Below, piece by piece: positions 1 to 8,312 of a DNA stretch of 46,443 nucleotides. This stretch comes from Acidobacteriota bacterium (GTDB lineage Bacteria > Acidobacteriota > Terriglobia > Acidiferrales > UBA7541): contig QHYJ01000011.1 of NCBI GenBank assembly GCA_003223255.1, positions 28,451 to 74,893 on the forward strand. Direction: 5' to 3'. Positions within the stretch are counted from its first letter, which is position 1, and every line of letters begins with the position of its first letter. The notes below the pieces were generated by a model. The model ran no database searches. It was not told the origin of the DNA and saw only the letters and a program-made list of their open reading frames with translations. The translations under genes and the position numbers were made by a program.

Positions 1-205
1 AAAGCACCATGATTCCGCCAACATAAAGAATGATCTGGACGATAAACAGAAATTCCGCGCCGAGTTGCAGGAAGATTCCAGCTGTGGCAAGGAGCGCCGT
101 GATGAGGAAGACGGCGCTGTGCACGGTGTTGCGCCGCGTGACGGTCAGAATCGCGCTCACTACGGCGATTGCCGCGAAAAAGTAAAAGATGACCTGATCA
201 AGCAT
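1..205 (-). CDS. nuoJ: NADH-quinone oxidoreductase subunit J (5' part only)
   Basis: Membrane subunit of respiratory complex I. The ATG is at 205-203 and the gene runs off the window start, so only about 68 N-terminal residues are visible. They read as a first membrane helix (FYFFAAIAVVSAIL), then TVHSAVFLITALL, then LGAEFLFIVQIILYVGGIMV. That last block is the strongly conserved glycine-bearing third helix of NuoJ. The start overlaps the nuoH stop by 8 bp, which implies translational coupling. nuoI, which usually lies between nuoH and nuoJ, is absent. The family call is firm; the rest of the protein is unseen. Confidence 0.88.
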   Translation of the reverse strand, partial: MLDQVIFYFFAAIAVVSAILTVTRRNTVHSAVFLITALLATAGIFLQLGAEFLFIVQIILYVGGIMVL

Positions 206-1571
206 AAGAATCCGGAGTGGCTGCGCCAGGCTGCTGTTGCGGCTCTTTCTTTTGTTCGACCGCCAAGATAAATAGGGCAATCATCAGCGCGATGACGGAG
301 GCGGGGATGGTGGTCAAAAGCAGCGAAGGGCCGGTCAGATCGAAGTACTGCCCAACAATCATCGCGATTCCGATCAGCAGCACGTTGATGATGGACAAGG
401 GGATCAGGAAGTGCCACCCGAGGCGCATCAACTGATCGAAACGATAGCGCGGCAGCGTAAAGCGCAGCCACATGAAGAAATAAATATACGCGCCCACTTT
501 GAAAATGAACCAAAAGCCGCCGTGAATCCCTTCGAAGAACGGCTTCATGGCGGAGGCCAAAGACGGCTTCAGAAGTGGCCCGAGCATGGGAGCAGCCAGG
601 ACCACCGCTACCGCAAAACACATACCCGCCACGGCCAGCATGAACAATTGCTGCACGCGCACGGGCTGCTTGGGCACGCGGATGAGGCAATACACGCCAA
701 TCACAACCATTAAGAGGGGCGGCAGAAAGTCGATGAAGTCAAGCCAGTGCGTGCGGGGAAAGGGGCGCAGCCAGCCGCCGAGAAATAAGGTCGTCGCAAC
801 CGACGCGACGACAATCATGTTGGTGTATTCCGCGAGAAAGTAGAGCGACCAGCGGAAGCCGCTAAATTCGGTCATGTAACCGGCCACCAATTCCGATTCC
901 GCCTCGGGCAAATCAAACGGCGCGCGGTTTGTTTCCGCGATGGAGGCCACCAAATACACGAAAAACGCCACGGGAGCGAGCAATCCGAACCAAATGCCCT
1001 GATCGTACTGCGCTTGCACGATCGAAGTGATGTTCAGCGTGCCGGCGAAGAGCAGCCCGCACACCAGAGCCATGCCCGCGGCGGTTTCGTAGCTCACGAG
1101 TTGCGCGGAGCTGCGAAGAGCGCCGATCAGCGAATAGTGGCTGTTCGAAGCCCAGCCGCCGAGCACGATGCCGAAAATTCCCATGGCACTGACGCCGACG
1201 ACAAAAAGAATTCCGATATTGATGCCCTGCGCGATTTGGAACGCTGGCCCAATCGCGAGGCCTGCCATGGCAAGCAAAGCAGCGCCAACAGAGAGAACGG
1301 GCGCGAGCCAGAAAACGAGTTTGTCCGCGTCGTCGGGGATGATGTCTTCCTTGATCAGTAGCTTCACCGCGTCGGCGATGGGTTGCAGCAGGCCGTGCGG
1401 ACCCACGCGCATCGGCCCGAGCCGCGCCTGCATGTCCGCCATGATCTTGCGCTCGACCAGCACGACGTAGCCGACGATGAGCGGGAGAACCGCAACAACG
1501 ACGAACCCGCAGACGAGTGGCGCCCAGTTCTGCTTCACGAATTCCGTCGTGGCTTGCGTTACAGCTTGCAT
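198..1571 (-). CDS. nuoH: NADH-quinone oxidoreductase subunit H
   Basis: Complex I membrane subunit that forms much of the quinone entry site next to NuoB and NuoD. The protein has 457 residues, compared with roughly 325-365 in well-studied bacteria. Conserved landmarks are VERKIMADMQARLGPMRVGP at about 39-58, IAETNRAPFDLPEAESELV at about 211-229, AGYMTEFSGFRWSLYFLAEY near 230-249, and FTLPRYRFDQLM near 371-382. The excess length is mainly an extra hydrophobic block at about 273-345 with two predicted helices, and a last helix around 416-438 followed by a short polar tail. It lies between nuoD and nuoJ on the same strand. Confidence 0.95.
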   Translation of the reverse strand: MQAVTQATTEFVKQNWAPLVCGFVVVAVLPLIVGYVVLVERKIMADMQARLGPMRVGPHGLLQPIADAVKLLIKEDIIPDDADKLVFWLAPVLSVGAALLAMAGLAIGPAFQIAQGINIGILFVVGVSAMGIFGIVLGGWASNSHYSLIGALRSSAQLVSYETAAGMALVCGLLFAGTLNITSIVQAQYDQGIWFGLLAPVAFFVYLVASIAETNRAPFDLPEAESELVAGYMTEFSGFRWSLYFLAEYTNMIVVASVATTLFLGGWLRPFPRTHWLDFIDFLPPLLMVVIGVYCLIRVPKQPVRVQQLFMLAVAGMCFAVAVVLAAPMLGPLLKPSLASAMKPFFEGIHGGFWFIFKVGAYIYFFMWLRFTLPRYRFDQLMRLGWHFLIPLSIINVLLIGIAMIVGQYFDLTGPSLLLTTIPASVIALMIALFILAVEQKKEPQQQPGAATPDSYA

Positions 1572-1647
1572 CTGCGACGTGTCACCCCTTTAGACTGCGC
1601 GACCCTCGTATTCGCGGGCCAGCGAACCCGACGGGATAAACCCGCCG

Positions 1648-2805
1648 CTACCTGTCCACTTCGCCCAAAACGATGTCCAGCGTTCCAATGATGGCCACCA
1701 CGTCCGCCACCAGACCTCCCCGAGCCATCTTGTCAAACGATTGCAGATTGACAAATGAAGGCGGCCGGATGCGCACGCGATACGGCTGCACCGTTCCGTC
1801 ACTGACGACGTAATAGCCTAATTCCCCCTTGGGAGCTTCGATGGAATGATAGACTTCGCCGGGCGGCGGCTTCAGCACTTTGCCGACTCTCGCCATAATC
1901 GGCCCGCTTGGAATGTTCTCGATGGCCTGCAGACAAATCAACCTCGACTGCCGCATCTCTTCCATACGCACCATATACCGGTCGTACGTGTCGCCGGTCT
2001 TGCCCGTGGGAATCTCAAATTTGTATTGATCGTACGCCGCATACGGCATGGCTTTACGGATGTCCCACTTCACGCCGCTGGCTCGCAACACCGGGCCCGT
2101 TGCGCCCAATGCGATGGCCTCGGCCGCCGTCAAAATTCCCACGCCTTTCGTGCGCCCCAGCCAAATGCGGTTCTGCGTCAGCAGGTCTTCGTAGTCCTTG
2201 ATGCGCGGCTCGAAGGCTTTGCAAAAACGCTCGACGTCCTTCTCCAGTGTGTCGTAGGCTTCGTATTGCAGTCCGCCGATACGAAATGCGTGCGTGGTCA
2301 GGCGCGCACCACAATATTTTTCGAAAATTTTCAGAATTTCTTCGCGCTCGCGGAAGCAATAGAAAAGCGGCGTAAGCGCGCCAATGTCCAGCGCATGTGT
2401 TCCCAGCCACAAGAGGTGGCTGGCAATGCGCTGGAGCTCGGTCAGGATCGTTCGAATGACCTTTGCCCGTGGCGGCGCTTCGACCATCAGCAATTTTTCA
2501 ATTGCTTCGCAGTAACCCAAGCCGTTGCTGACTGCGGCCACGTAATCCATGCGGTCCACATACGGCGCAAATTGTTGGTACGAGCGTTGTTGGTACGAGC
2601 GGTGCTCCGCAATTTTCTCTACACCTCGGTGCAGATAGCCGATCATGCACTCGGAGCCAATTACGCGTTCGCCGTCGAGTTTGAGCTTTACGCGCAGCAC
2701 GCCGTGCGTAGACGGATGCTGCGGCCCCATGTTCAGGATGAGCTCGTCCGCACCCAGCAGCGTCTGCTGCTTCTCTCCCGCGTCCGGGATGGTGTTGTTC
2801 GCCAT
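1648..2805 (-). CDS. nuoD: NADH-quinone oxidoreductase subunit D
   Basis: The 49-kDa-type subunit of complex I that lines the quinone headgroup pocket in the peripheral arm. The protein has 385 residues, starting [14 protein letters not shown]. The quinone loop [14 protein letters not shown] is near residues 25-38, and the partner tyrosine is in the PYVDRMDY motif near residue 90. The C-terminus ends DIVLGEVDR, as expected for the family. An exact in-frame 15-bp tandem duplication (2572-2601) makes RSYQQ appear twice just before [10 protein letters not shown], where relatives have a single copy. The reading frame is otherwise intact. It sits 19 bp after nuoC and 76 bp before nuoH. Confidence 0.96.
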   Translation of the reverse strand: MANNTIPDAGEKQQTLLGADELILNMGPQHPSTHGVLRVKLKLDGERVIGSECMIGYLHRGVEKIAEHRSYQQRSYQQFAPYVDRMDYVAAVSNGLGYCEAIEKLLMVEAPPRAKVIRTILTELQRIASHLLWLGTHALDIGALTPLFYCFREREEILKIFEKYCGARLTTHAFRIGGLQYEAYDTLEKDVERFCKAFEPRIKDYEDLLTQNRIWLGRTKGVGILTAAEAIALGATGPVLRASGVKWDIRKAMPYAAYDQYKFEIPTGKTGDTYDRYMVRMEEMRQSRLICLQAIENIPSGPIMARVGKVLKPPPGEVYHSIEAPKGELGYYVVSDGTVQPYRVRIRPPSFVNLQSFDKMARGGLVADVVAIIGTLDIVLGEVDR

Positions 2806-2824
2806 GCGAGTTATTGTTCGCCCG

Positions 2825-3499
2825 CTATTGTCCGCTTTCGATGCCCACGTTTTCCTTTACCCAGCCAGTATCCTGCTCGATGATGTCGTAGTCCTTGCGC
2901 AGGGGATACCCTTGCCATTCGTCAGGCAACAGGATGCGCGTGAGATTGGGATGCCCGGCGAAAATGATCCCAAACATGTCAAAGGCTTCGCGCTCCAACC
3001 AATTGGCCGTGGGCCAAACGCCCGCGACGCTCGGAACTTGTTCGCCGTCGCCCGCCCGAGCCTTCACGCGCAGGCGCTCATTCTTCGCAAAGGAGTAGAG
3101 ATTGAGCACCACGTCGAAGCGCTTGTCGCGCTTGGGCCAATCGACGGCGGTCAGGTCCGAAAGCAGGTCGAACTTTTCTTCATCGCGGAGATATTGTGCA
3201 ATTTCCGCAAGCTTCGCGCATTCCACGGTGAGGATCGCTTGCTTGCGATCCTCGATCGCTTCTACCAGCGCCGTTCCAAACTTGGCGCGAACGCGGCCAA
3301 CCAACTCATTGTTCAGCGGTGTCTGCACCGGCACCGGAGCCTTCGGCGGCACTGGTGCGGCCGGTTTCGGCGGGGCGGCAGCAGGCGGAGCCGCCGCGGC
3401 GGGCTTGGCTGGAGGAGTGGATGCGGGAGCGGCGCCGCTCGCGGGCTTGTCGCCCGCGGGCACGGGAGAAGGCTGTTGTTCCTTGGGTTCGTCGGCCAT
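2825..3499 (-). CDS. nuoC: NADH-quinone oxidoreductase subunit C
   Basis: The 30-kDa-type subunit of complex I, which binds NuoD in the peripheral arm. I start at the internal ATG at 3499 ([11 protein letters not shown]), giving 224 residues. The frame is open back to an ATG at 3634, but those 45 residues are not NuoC-like. After the start comes a Pro/Ala-rich tract of about 50 residues, then the NuoC domain with [11 protein letters not shown]. The family signature follows: [19 protein letters not shown], then [17 protein letters not shown]. The Pro/Ala leader is unusual and looks like a disordered extension. nuoB, normally between nuoA and nuoC, is missing; 192 bp separate this start from the nuoA stop. 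Confidence 0.92.
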   Translation of the reverse strand: MADEPKEQQPSPVPAGDKPASGAAPASTPPAKPAAAAPPAAAPPKPAAPVPPKAPVPVQTPLNNELVGRVRAKFGTALVEAIEDRKQAILTVECAKLAEIAQYLRDEEKFDLLSDLTAVDWPKRDKRFDVVLNLYSFAKNERLRVKARAGDGEQVPSVAGVWPTANWLEREAFDMFGIIFAGHPNLTRILLPDEWQGYPLRKDYDIIEQDTGWVKENVGIESGQ

Positions 3500-3691
3500 A
3501 GACCCTATGCAATGCGGGCTGCGGTCCATCTCTATGCAGTAGAAGGGCAAAGACCTCTGCACTCCAACCGCACGAAACGAAGACTCGAATTTCAAGCGCC
3601 CGCGTTTTCTAACACACGGCAAAAAGCTAGTCAATCACAAGAACTTGGAATGCGGATCGATAGCGCCTGGGAGCAAATTGCGTCTCGCAGC

Positions 3692-4066
3692 TCAAGCCCA
3701 TTCCAGCGCGCCCTTTTTGTACAGCCACACGTAACCAACCAGCAGAATCCCGAGGAACACAAACATCGAAACGAGCGCAAAAAGTCCCATGTGCGCCATT
3801 ACCCAGCTACGATACAGAATCGCCCACGGAAACAAGAACATGGTCTCCACATCAAACACGACGAACAACATGGCGATGATGTAAAAACGTACGGAATATC
3901 GCCCGCGCGAGTGACCCTCGGAAGCAATGCCGCATTCGTACGGTTTCAGCTTTGGCCCGGTCGAAGTGGAATCCGGCCGGATGAGCTTGGCCAGGATGAG
4001 CGTCACTGCGGGAAACGCCATCACCAGTACGGCGTAAATCAGGACGGGAAGATAGGCTTTGGGCAC
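3692..4066 (-). CDS. nuoA: NADH-quinone oxidoreductase subunit A
   Basis: Small three-helix membrane subunit of complex I, 124 residues, of normal length. Helix 1 is at about 5-27. The conserved loop KLKPYECGIASEG is near 39-51. FYIIAMLFVVFDVETMFLFP, with its conserved acidic FDVE, is near 61-80, and helix 3 is near 93-115. It is the first gene of this nuo cluster. The 177-bp gap upstream to the proC stop must contain any promoter, but no convincing -35/-10 pair was seen there. Confidence 0.96.
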   Translation of the reverse strand: MPKAYLPVLIYAVLVMAFPAVTLILAKLIRPDSTSTGPKLKPYECGIASEGHSRGRYSVRFYIIAMLFVVFDVETMFLFPWAILYRSWVMAHMGLFALVSMFVFLGILLVGYVWLYKKGALEWA

Positions 4067-4106
4067 GGTTTCCTCACGCGCAGCATCCTATCATTCCTTA
4101 AGAGAA

Positions 4107-4236
4107 GTGGCGAGTGGTGAGTGGCAGGTTGGCGGGTGAAAGAGGTTCAAGAGTTGAAGGTTAAAGGTTCAAGGGGCTTGCAGAATCCCGAGCCAGAGAC
4201 AGACACTATGTCCACCTAACTGTTGAACTTTAACCT
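4107..4236. repeat. Degenerate intergenic repeat with imperfect inverted arms
   Basis: The gap between nuoA and proC holds purine-rich repetitive DNA: GTGGCGAGTGGTGAGTGG, then GAGTTGAAGGTTAAAGGTTC (about 4149-4168). An imperfect reverse complement, GTTGAACTTTAACCTC, follows near 4220-4235. The arms are about 50 nt apart. Similar strings occur near 39.7 kb and around 43.23-43.43 kb. Function is unknown; it could act as a weak 3' structure for proC. Confidence 0.4.
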
Positions 4237-4243
4237 CCGCGAC

Positions 4244-5071
4244 TCATTTCTCGAAAAGGAGTTCGCCCGCGCGGCTGGTGGCTTTCACCACGGCCTTAAT
4301 CAGTGTCACGCGGAGCTTGCCTTCTTCGAGTTCAAGAATTCCATCGATGGTGCAGCCGGCAGGCGTAGTCACGGCGTCTTTCAGCAGCGCTGGATGATCG
4401 CCGGTCTCGAGCACCACGCTCGCCGCCCCTTTCATCGTTTGCGCGGCCAGCAACGTTGCCACATCGCGCGCCAAGCCCACTTTGACGCCCGCTTCCGCCA
4501 GCGATTCGAGGATGATGTAGGCAAAGGCAGGACCGCTGGCAGAAAGCCCGGTCACTGCGTCCATGTTTTTCTCGTCGACTACGACTGTGCGCCCTACCGC
4601 ATTAAACATCGTTCGCGCCGTCTCCAGATCTTCTGCACCCGCGTGCGCGCCGCGGCAAATCCCCGTCATGCCGCATCCCACGGTCGAAGGCGTATTCGGC
4701 ATGACGCGCACGACAGGAACTTTGGCGGTCAGGTGCTGTTCGATGTAGGACGTCGGCACGGAAGCGGCCACGGAAATCACCAGCGTCTTCTCCTTGATAT
4801 CAGGTGAAATTTCTTTCAACACCTCGCCAACCACTTTGGGCTTGACGCACAGCAAGACGACGTCCGCGCCCTGCACGGCTTTGCGGTTCTCGGTCTTTAC
4901 GGGCACGCCCAGTTCTTTGGACAGTGCCGCGGCTTTGTCCGCGTGCGCCACCGTTGCTGTCACGTGCTTCGGCGTGAACAGCTCCTGCTTCAGGTATGCC
5001 CGCAACAAGATGCCGCCAAGCTTTCCGGCTCCTAAAACCGCCAGCTTCTTCTCCGCCAGTTTTTGCGTCAT
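4244..5071 (-). CDS. proC: Pyrroline-5-carboxylate reductase
   Basis: Last step of proline biosynthesis, reducing 1-pyrroline-5-carboxylate with NAD(P)H in the cytoplasm. The start at 5071 (MTQKLAEKKLAVLGAGKLGG) puts the Rossmann GxGxxG motif at the N-terminus, as in the family, and gives 275 residues. An upstream in-frame ATG at 5128 would add 19 non-conserved residues. Conserved blocks are VVRVMPNTPSTVGCG in the middle and SGPAFAYIILESLAEAGVKV followed by DAVTTPAGCTIDGILELE in the C-terminal dimerisation domain. It is divergent from the secreted hydrolase gene and has no proline-pathway neighbours. Confidence 0.95.
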   Translation of the reverse strand: MTQKLAEKKLAVLGAGKLGGILLRAYLKQELFTPKHVTATVAHADKAAALSKELGVPVKTENRKAVQGADVVLLCVKPKVVGEVLKEISPDIKEKTLVISVAASVPTSYIEQHLTAKVPVVRVMPNTPSTVGCGMTGICRGAHAGAEDLETARTMFNAVGRTVVVDEKNMDAVTGLSASGPAFAYIILESLAEAGVKVGLARDVATLLAAQTMKGAASVVLETGDHPALLKDAVTTPAGCTIDGILELEEGKLRVTLIKAVVKATSRAGELLFEK

Positions 5072-5137
5072 AGTACAAACATTCTTGACGACAGGCAGGT
5101 CTGCGTCAACCACCGTTTCGTCGCACATTCAAGTACA

Positions 5138-6952
5138 ATGCTGCCCCTGATGATCTTTGCGCTTACGAACTCTCGCGCCAGCGTCTGGCATCTGGTCTGT
5201 CTCTTGTTGGCGCTGTGGTTATGCGCTCCCTTTTTCTCCCAGACGCCGCAATCCGCCAAAACCAGACCGCTCCTCACGCCAAAGGATGTCGCAGTCCCCA
5301 TGCGGGACGGTGTCGTCCTCCGGGCAAATATCTTGCTGCCCGCCTGGTCCGGCCGCTTTCCGACACTCGTCTATCGAACGCCGTACGACAAAGAGTCTGC
5401 TCTTCGGGAATACAAAACCTTCGAAAAGGCTGTAGCACGGGGCTACGCCGTCGTCGTTCAGGACGTCCGCGGGCGCTATGCCTCCGACGGCGAATTCAAT
5501 GCTTACCGGAATGAGGGCCACGACGGCTACGACACGATCGAGTGGGCGGCGCGGCAGTCCTGGTCAGACGGAAATGTAGGCACCTTCGGTTTGTCGTATC
5601 CGGGTGCGGTCCAATGGCTGGCGGCCGTCGGGAATCCTCCTCATCTAAAAGCCATGGTTCCGGCAATGACTTTCTCCACGCCGCGCAATTTCTTCTATTC
5701 CGGCGGCGCATTCGACGGGTCCTGGATCGACTGGATCTGGTTCAATATCGCACCGGATATTCGCCGCAGGAAGAATCTTCCCGGCCCAAGAACGCACAAA
5801 GAAGCGGCTGCTGCGTGGGAGAAAGAACATCAAAGATTGCAGGAGTTTCTTCCCCTTCGTGAACTTCCCGACATGAAGGACATCGCGCCCTTCTATTACG
5901 AATGGCTCTCGCATCCTCCGGGGGATCCCTGGTGGGACTGGGCCGAACTCCGCAGCAAATATGACCGCGTGCATGTTGCGGTCCTGAATTTTTCGGGATG
6001 GTATGACGAGGCTTACGGGCCCGATGGTGCTACCACAAATTTCAACGGTCTCCTCGCGGCTCGCCGCGGCGAACAGGATCCGCGCACACGCACTGTCATC
6101 GGGCCTTGGACGCACGGAGGCCAGGAGGAACCGCGCTCCGGCGAACGCGACTTCGGACCCTCCGCAGCCATCGATTATGATGAGCTCATCCTCCGCTGGA
6201 TGGACCATTATGTTCGAGGGATGGACAATCGTGCGGACCGCGACAGCCGTGTGCGCATTTTTGTCATGGGAGAAAACGTCTGGCGCGATGAAGATGCGTG
6301 GCCCCTCCAACGTGCTCTTTCCGAATCGTTCTACCTGGCTTCCACGTCCGCAGACGACAGGACCGGCAGTCTTGTGCGCTCTGTCGCGAACAGTTCCTAT
6401 CCTGATTCCACTTTTCTTTCGGATCCAGCTAAGCCTGTCACCGATCCTTACACCGCTTATGGGGCGCATGACTATCGCTCCTTGTCGGGACGCAGTGACA
6501 CCCTGGTTTTTGATACCGAACCGCTCCCAGCGAACCTGGAGGTCACTGGACCGGTCCGCGCCGAGATCTATCTCTCAGCGGATTGCCGCGACTTAGATCT
6601 TTGGGTACGGCTTCTCGATGTGGCACCCGACGGTACTGCCTTTAACCTGATGAGCCCTGGCCTCGACGTTCTCCGCGCCAGCTACCGCAACCATTCGGCG
6701 CAACCGGAATATCTCGAGCACGGGAAGATCATCCGCATGAATCTCGACCGCTTGCTGACGAGTAATACCTTTCTCGCCGGGCATCGCATCCGTGCACAAC
6801 TGTCCGGCGCCTTTTTCCCGCACTTCTCCCGCAACCTGCAAACCGGAAATTCCGAGTCCGTCAGCTCGCGGACGGCCCCTTGCGTGATTCGCGTCCTTCA
6901 CAGCAAAGAGCATCCCTCGCGAATTGTTCTGCCGGTTGTTCCTGGAAAATAG
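5138..6952 (+). CDS. Secreted CocE/NonD-type alpha/beta hydrolase (X-Pro dipeptidyl peptidase S15-like)
   Basis: An esterase, amidase or peptidase of the CocE/NonD family; the substrate cannot be told from sequence. Starting at 5138 gives 604 residues with an N-terminal hydrophobic signal (SVWHLVCLLLALWLCAPFF), so it is probably exported. ATG 5150 is an equally possible start, and neither has a clear Shine-Dalgarno. The catalytic triad is visible: Ser153 in FGLSYPG, Asp290 in SGWYDEAY, His326 in GPWTHGG. The oxyanion-region VVVQDVRGRYASDGEF precedes the nucleophile. The C-terminal half (TGPVRAEIYLSAD, then LMSPGLDVLRASYR) matches the jelly-roll domain of the family. It ends 2 bp before the convergent mog stop. 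Confidence 0.9.
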   Translation: MLPLMIFALTNSRASVWHLVCLLLALWLCAPFFSQTPQSAKTRPLLTPKDVAVPMRDGVVLRANILLPAWSGRFPTLVYRTPYDKESALREYKTFEKAVARGYAVVVQDVRGRYASDGEFNAYRNEGHDGYDTIEWAARQSWSDGNVGTFGLSYPGAVQWLAAVGNPPHLKAMVPAMTFSTPRNFFYSGGAFDGSWIDWIWFNIAPDIRRRKNLPGPRTHKEAAAAWEKEHQRLQEFLPLRELPDMKDIAPFYYEWLSHPPGDPWWDWAELRSKYDRVHVAVLNFSGWYDEAYGPDGATTNFNGLLAARRGEQDPRTRTVIGPWTHGGQEEPRSGERDFGPSAAIDYDELILRWMDHYVRGMDNRADRDSRVRIFVMGENVWRDEDAWPLQRALSESFYLASTSADDRTGSLVRSVANSSYPDSTFLSDPAKPVTDPYTAYGAHDYRSLSGRSDTLVFDTEPLPANLEVTGPVRAEIYLSADCRDLDLWVRLLDVAPDGTAFNLMSPGLDVLRASYRNHSAQPEYLEHGKIIRMNLDRLLTSNTFLAGHRIRAQLSGAFFPHFSRNLQTGNSESVSSRTAPCVIRVLHSKEHPSRIVLPVVPGK

Positions 6953-6954
6953 AA

Positions 6955-7431
6955 TCAATCGTGGCGGGCGCCGTGGAGCACCTTTACGGCGTGGGGTAGC
7001 AGATGCGCGACTGCTTCGAGCGACTCGGTCGCGCCTTTGGGGCTGCCTGGCAGGTTAACGATGAGAGTCTTGTTCCTCACCGCGGCTGTCCCTCGCGAAA
7101 GTACGGCCGTCGGGGTGTGCTCTAAACCTTTGCGTCGCATTTCTTCGGAGATCCCCGGCACCATCCGCTCAGCCACGGCCTGCGTCGCCTCGGGAGTATT
7201 GTCCCGCGGCCCGATGCCCGTTCCTCCGGTGGTCAGCAACACATCCATGCGGCCGGAATCGGCCAGTTCGCGCAATTGTTGACGAATCCCCGCAGGATCG
7301 TCGGAAATCGGCAATACTGCGGTAACTTCCCATCCCAGCCCGCGGCACGCGGCCGCTACAGCGGGACCGGAGCGGTCTTCGCGTTGGCCTTTGGCCACGC
7401 TATCGCTGATGGTGAGGACCGCTACGCGCAT
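6955..7431 (-). CDS. Molybdenum cofactor biosynthesis protein of the MogA/MoaB family
   Basis: Adenylylates molybdopterin before molybdate insertion by MoeA, or is a close paralogue of that enzyme. The protein has 158 residues, of normal length. The N-terminus is MRVAVLTISDSVAKGQREDR, the core motif is LLTTGGTGIGPRDNTPEAT at about 85-103, and LIVNLPGSPKGATESLEAV is near the C-terminus. MogA and MoaB are not separable with confidence here, so no symbol is given. It is the most downstream gene of a minus-strand molybdenum-cofactor group with moeA and moaC, separated from them by a response regulator and a 220-bp gap. Confidence 0.92.
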   Translation of the reverse strand: MRVAVLTISDSVAKGQREDRSGPAVAAACRGLGWEVTAVLPISDDPAGIRQQLRELADSGRMDVLLTTGGTGIGPRDNTPEATQAVAERMVPGISEEMRRKGLEHTPTAVLSRGTAAVRNKTLIVNLPGSPKGATESLEAVAHLLPHAVKVLHGARHD

Positions 7432-7453
7432 GAGGAAGGAGTTTTCAGTTTCT

Positions 7454-7483
7454 AGTTCTTGGTTCTCTTTCAGATTTCAGTTG
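7454..7483. repeat. Copy of a degenerate AGTTCTTRGTTCTC-type intergenic repeat
   Basis: AGTTCTTGGTTCTC (7454-7467) followed by CAGTTG (7478-7483) closely matches the reverse complement of 43404-43429 (AGTTCTTAGTTCTC ending CAGTTG). It lies just upstream of the mog start. Function unknown. Confidence 0.45.
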
Positions 7484-7509
7484 CCAATTTTCTAGCTGCT
7501 ATTCCATGC

Positions 7510-7665
7510 TCAAGAGTGCCGAGTTCTCGGCCGCTTTGCGGCGGATTTGACCTGCCGCTCGTATTCATCGATCCACGACTCCGTGAGCCGATCGAGCTCG
7601 TCTAGTTGCTCCTCGGAGTAGTTCTCGGGGGCGTATTGCTCGATCCAGGAAGTTAGTTGGCTGCG
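7510..7665 (-). pseudogene. Start-less acidic reading frame after the response regulator
   Basis: A 51-codon open frame on the minus strand with no ATG, GTG or TTG at its head. It begins within the last codons of the response regulator, in another frame, and ends at TGA 7512-7510. The peptide contains two similar segments, SWIEQYAPENYSEEQLDELD and ESWIDEYERQVKSAA, which look like amphipathic helices and protein-like composition. It may be the tail of the response regulator displaced by a frameshift, or a remnant of a small separate gene. No family was recognised. Confidence 0.3.
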
Positions 7666-8312
7666 TTAAAGTCGATTTCAAAATCTCCGGCGGTCCACAG
7701 CACGACTTTGTAGACCGCGTCATCGCCTTCTACTTTGCCCACCTTCGCATCGCGGCACTGGCCACCGGCAAAATAGAGCTCCCCTTGCACTCCGTTATTG
7801 CGCACCGTGAGCCGGCAGGACTTTTGGCCCATTTCGAGAGATTGCATCAGGTCGATCATGCTCATCTCTTCCAGCCGGCCCTGAATCACACCCGGACGCG
7901 AAGCGCTTTTCTGCAGCTTCTCGAGGTGCAAGCGATCGATCACTTTTTTCGCGATTCTGATCAAGTCTTTAACCAAAAACGGCTTGGTGATGAAGTCTTC
8001 CACGCCATCCACCAGAGGCCGCAAGCGCTCCTCGATGTCCGGGCGGCTGGCCATGAACAAAAACGGAATGTGCCGTGTGGTATCGCGCGCGCGCAGCTTT
8101 TCGAAAAGCTGCCTGCCGTCCAACACGGGCATCTTGTAATCGCAAAGAATGACGTCTGGAGGGGTGTCGACGACCTTGAGCAGCGCGTCGCCGCCATCTT
8201 GGCACACCTCGATTTCGCAGAAAGGCTCAAGCCCCTTGACAATCAAGTCGCGCACCAGCGGATTGTCCTCCGCCAGCAGCAGCCGGACCGATTTGCTGCT
8301 CGATGCGCTCAT
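7653..8312 (-). CDS. Response regulator with receiver and C-terminal PATAN (DUF4388) domain
   Basis: Two-component signalling output protein with no DNA-binding domain. The start at 8312 (MSASSSKSVRLLLAEDNP) shares an ATGA overlap with the moaC stop, which favours it over the in-frame ATG at 8330. The protein has 219 residues. The receiver domain spans about 8-125, with acidic pocket AEDN, phospho-acceptor Asp58 in LCDYKMP and conserved Lys110 in ITKPF. The C-terminal domain (about 135-219; GRLEEMSMIDLMQSLEMGQK, then GELYFAGGQCRDA) is the PATAN/DUF4388 fold, thought to mediate protein contacts. Its place inside a molybdenum-cofactor operon is unexplained. A partner kinase is not in the window. 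Confidence 0.88.
   Translation of the reverse strand: MSASSSKSVRLLLAEDNPLVRDLIVKGLEPFCEIEVCQDGGDALLKVVDTPPDVILCDYKMPVLDGRQLFEKLRARDTTRHIPFLFMASRPDIEERLRPLVDGVEDFITKPFLVKDLIRIAKKVIDRLHLEKLQKSASRPGVIQGRLEEMSMIDLMQSLEMGQKSCRLTVRNNGVQGELYFAGGQCRDAKVGKVEGDDAVYKVVLWTAGDFEIDFNAAN

Noticed and set aside
160-690. 176-residue frame inside nuoH
   Set aside because: It is a shadow frame of nuoH with Arg/His/Ala-rich composition.
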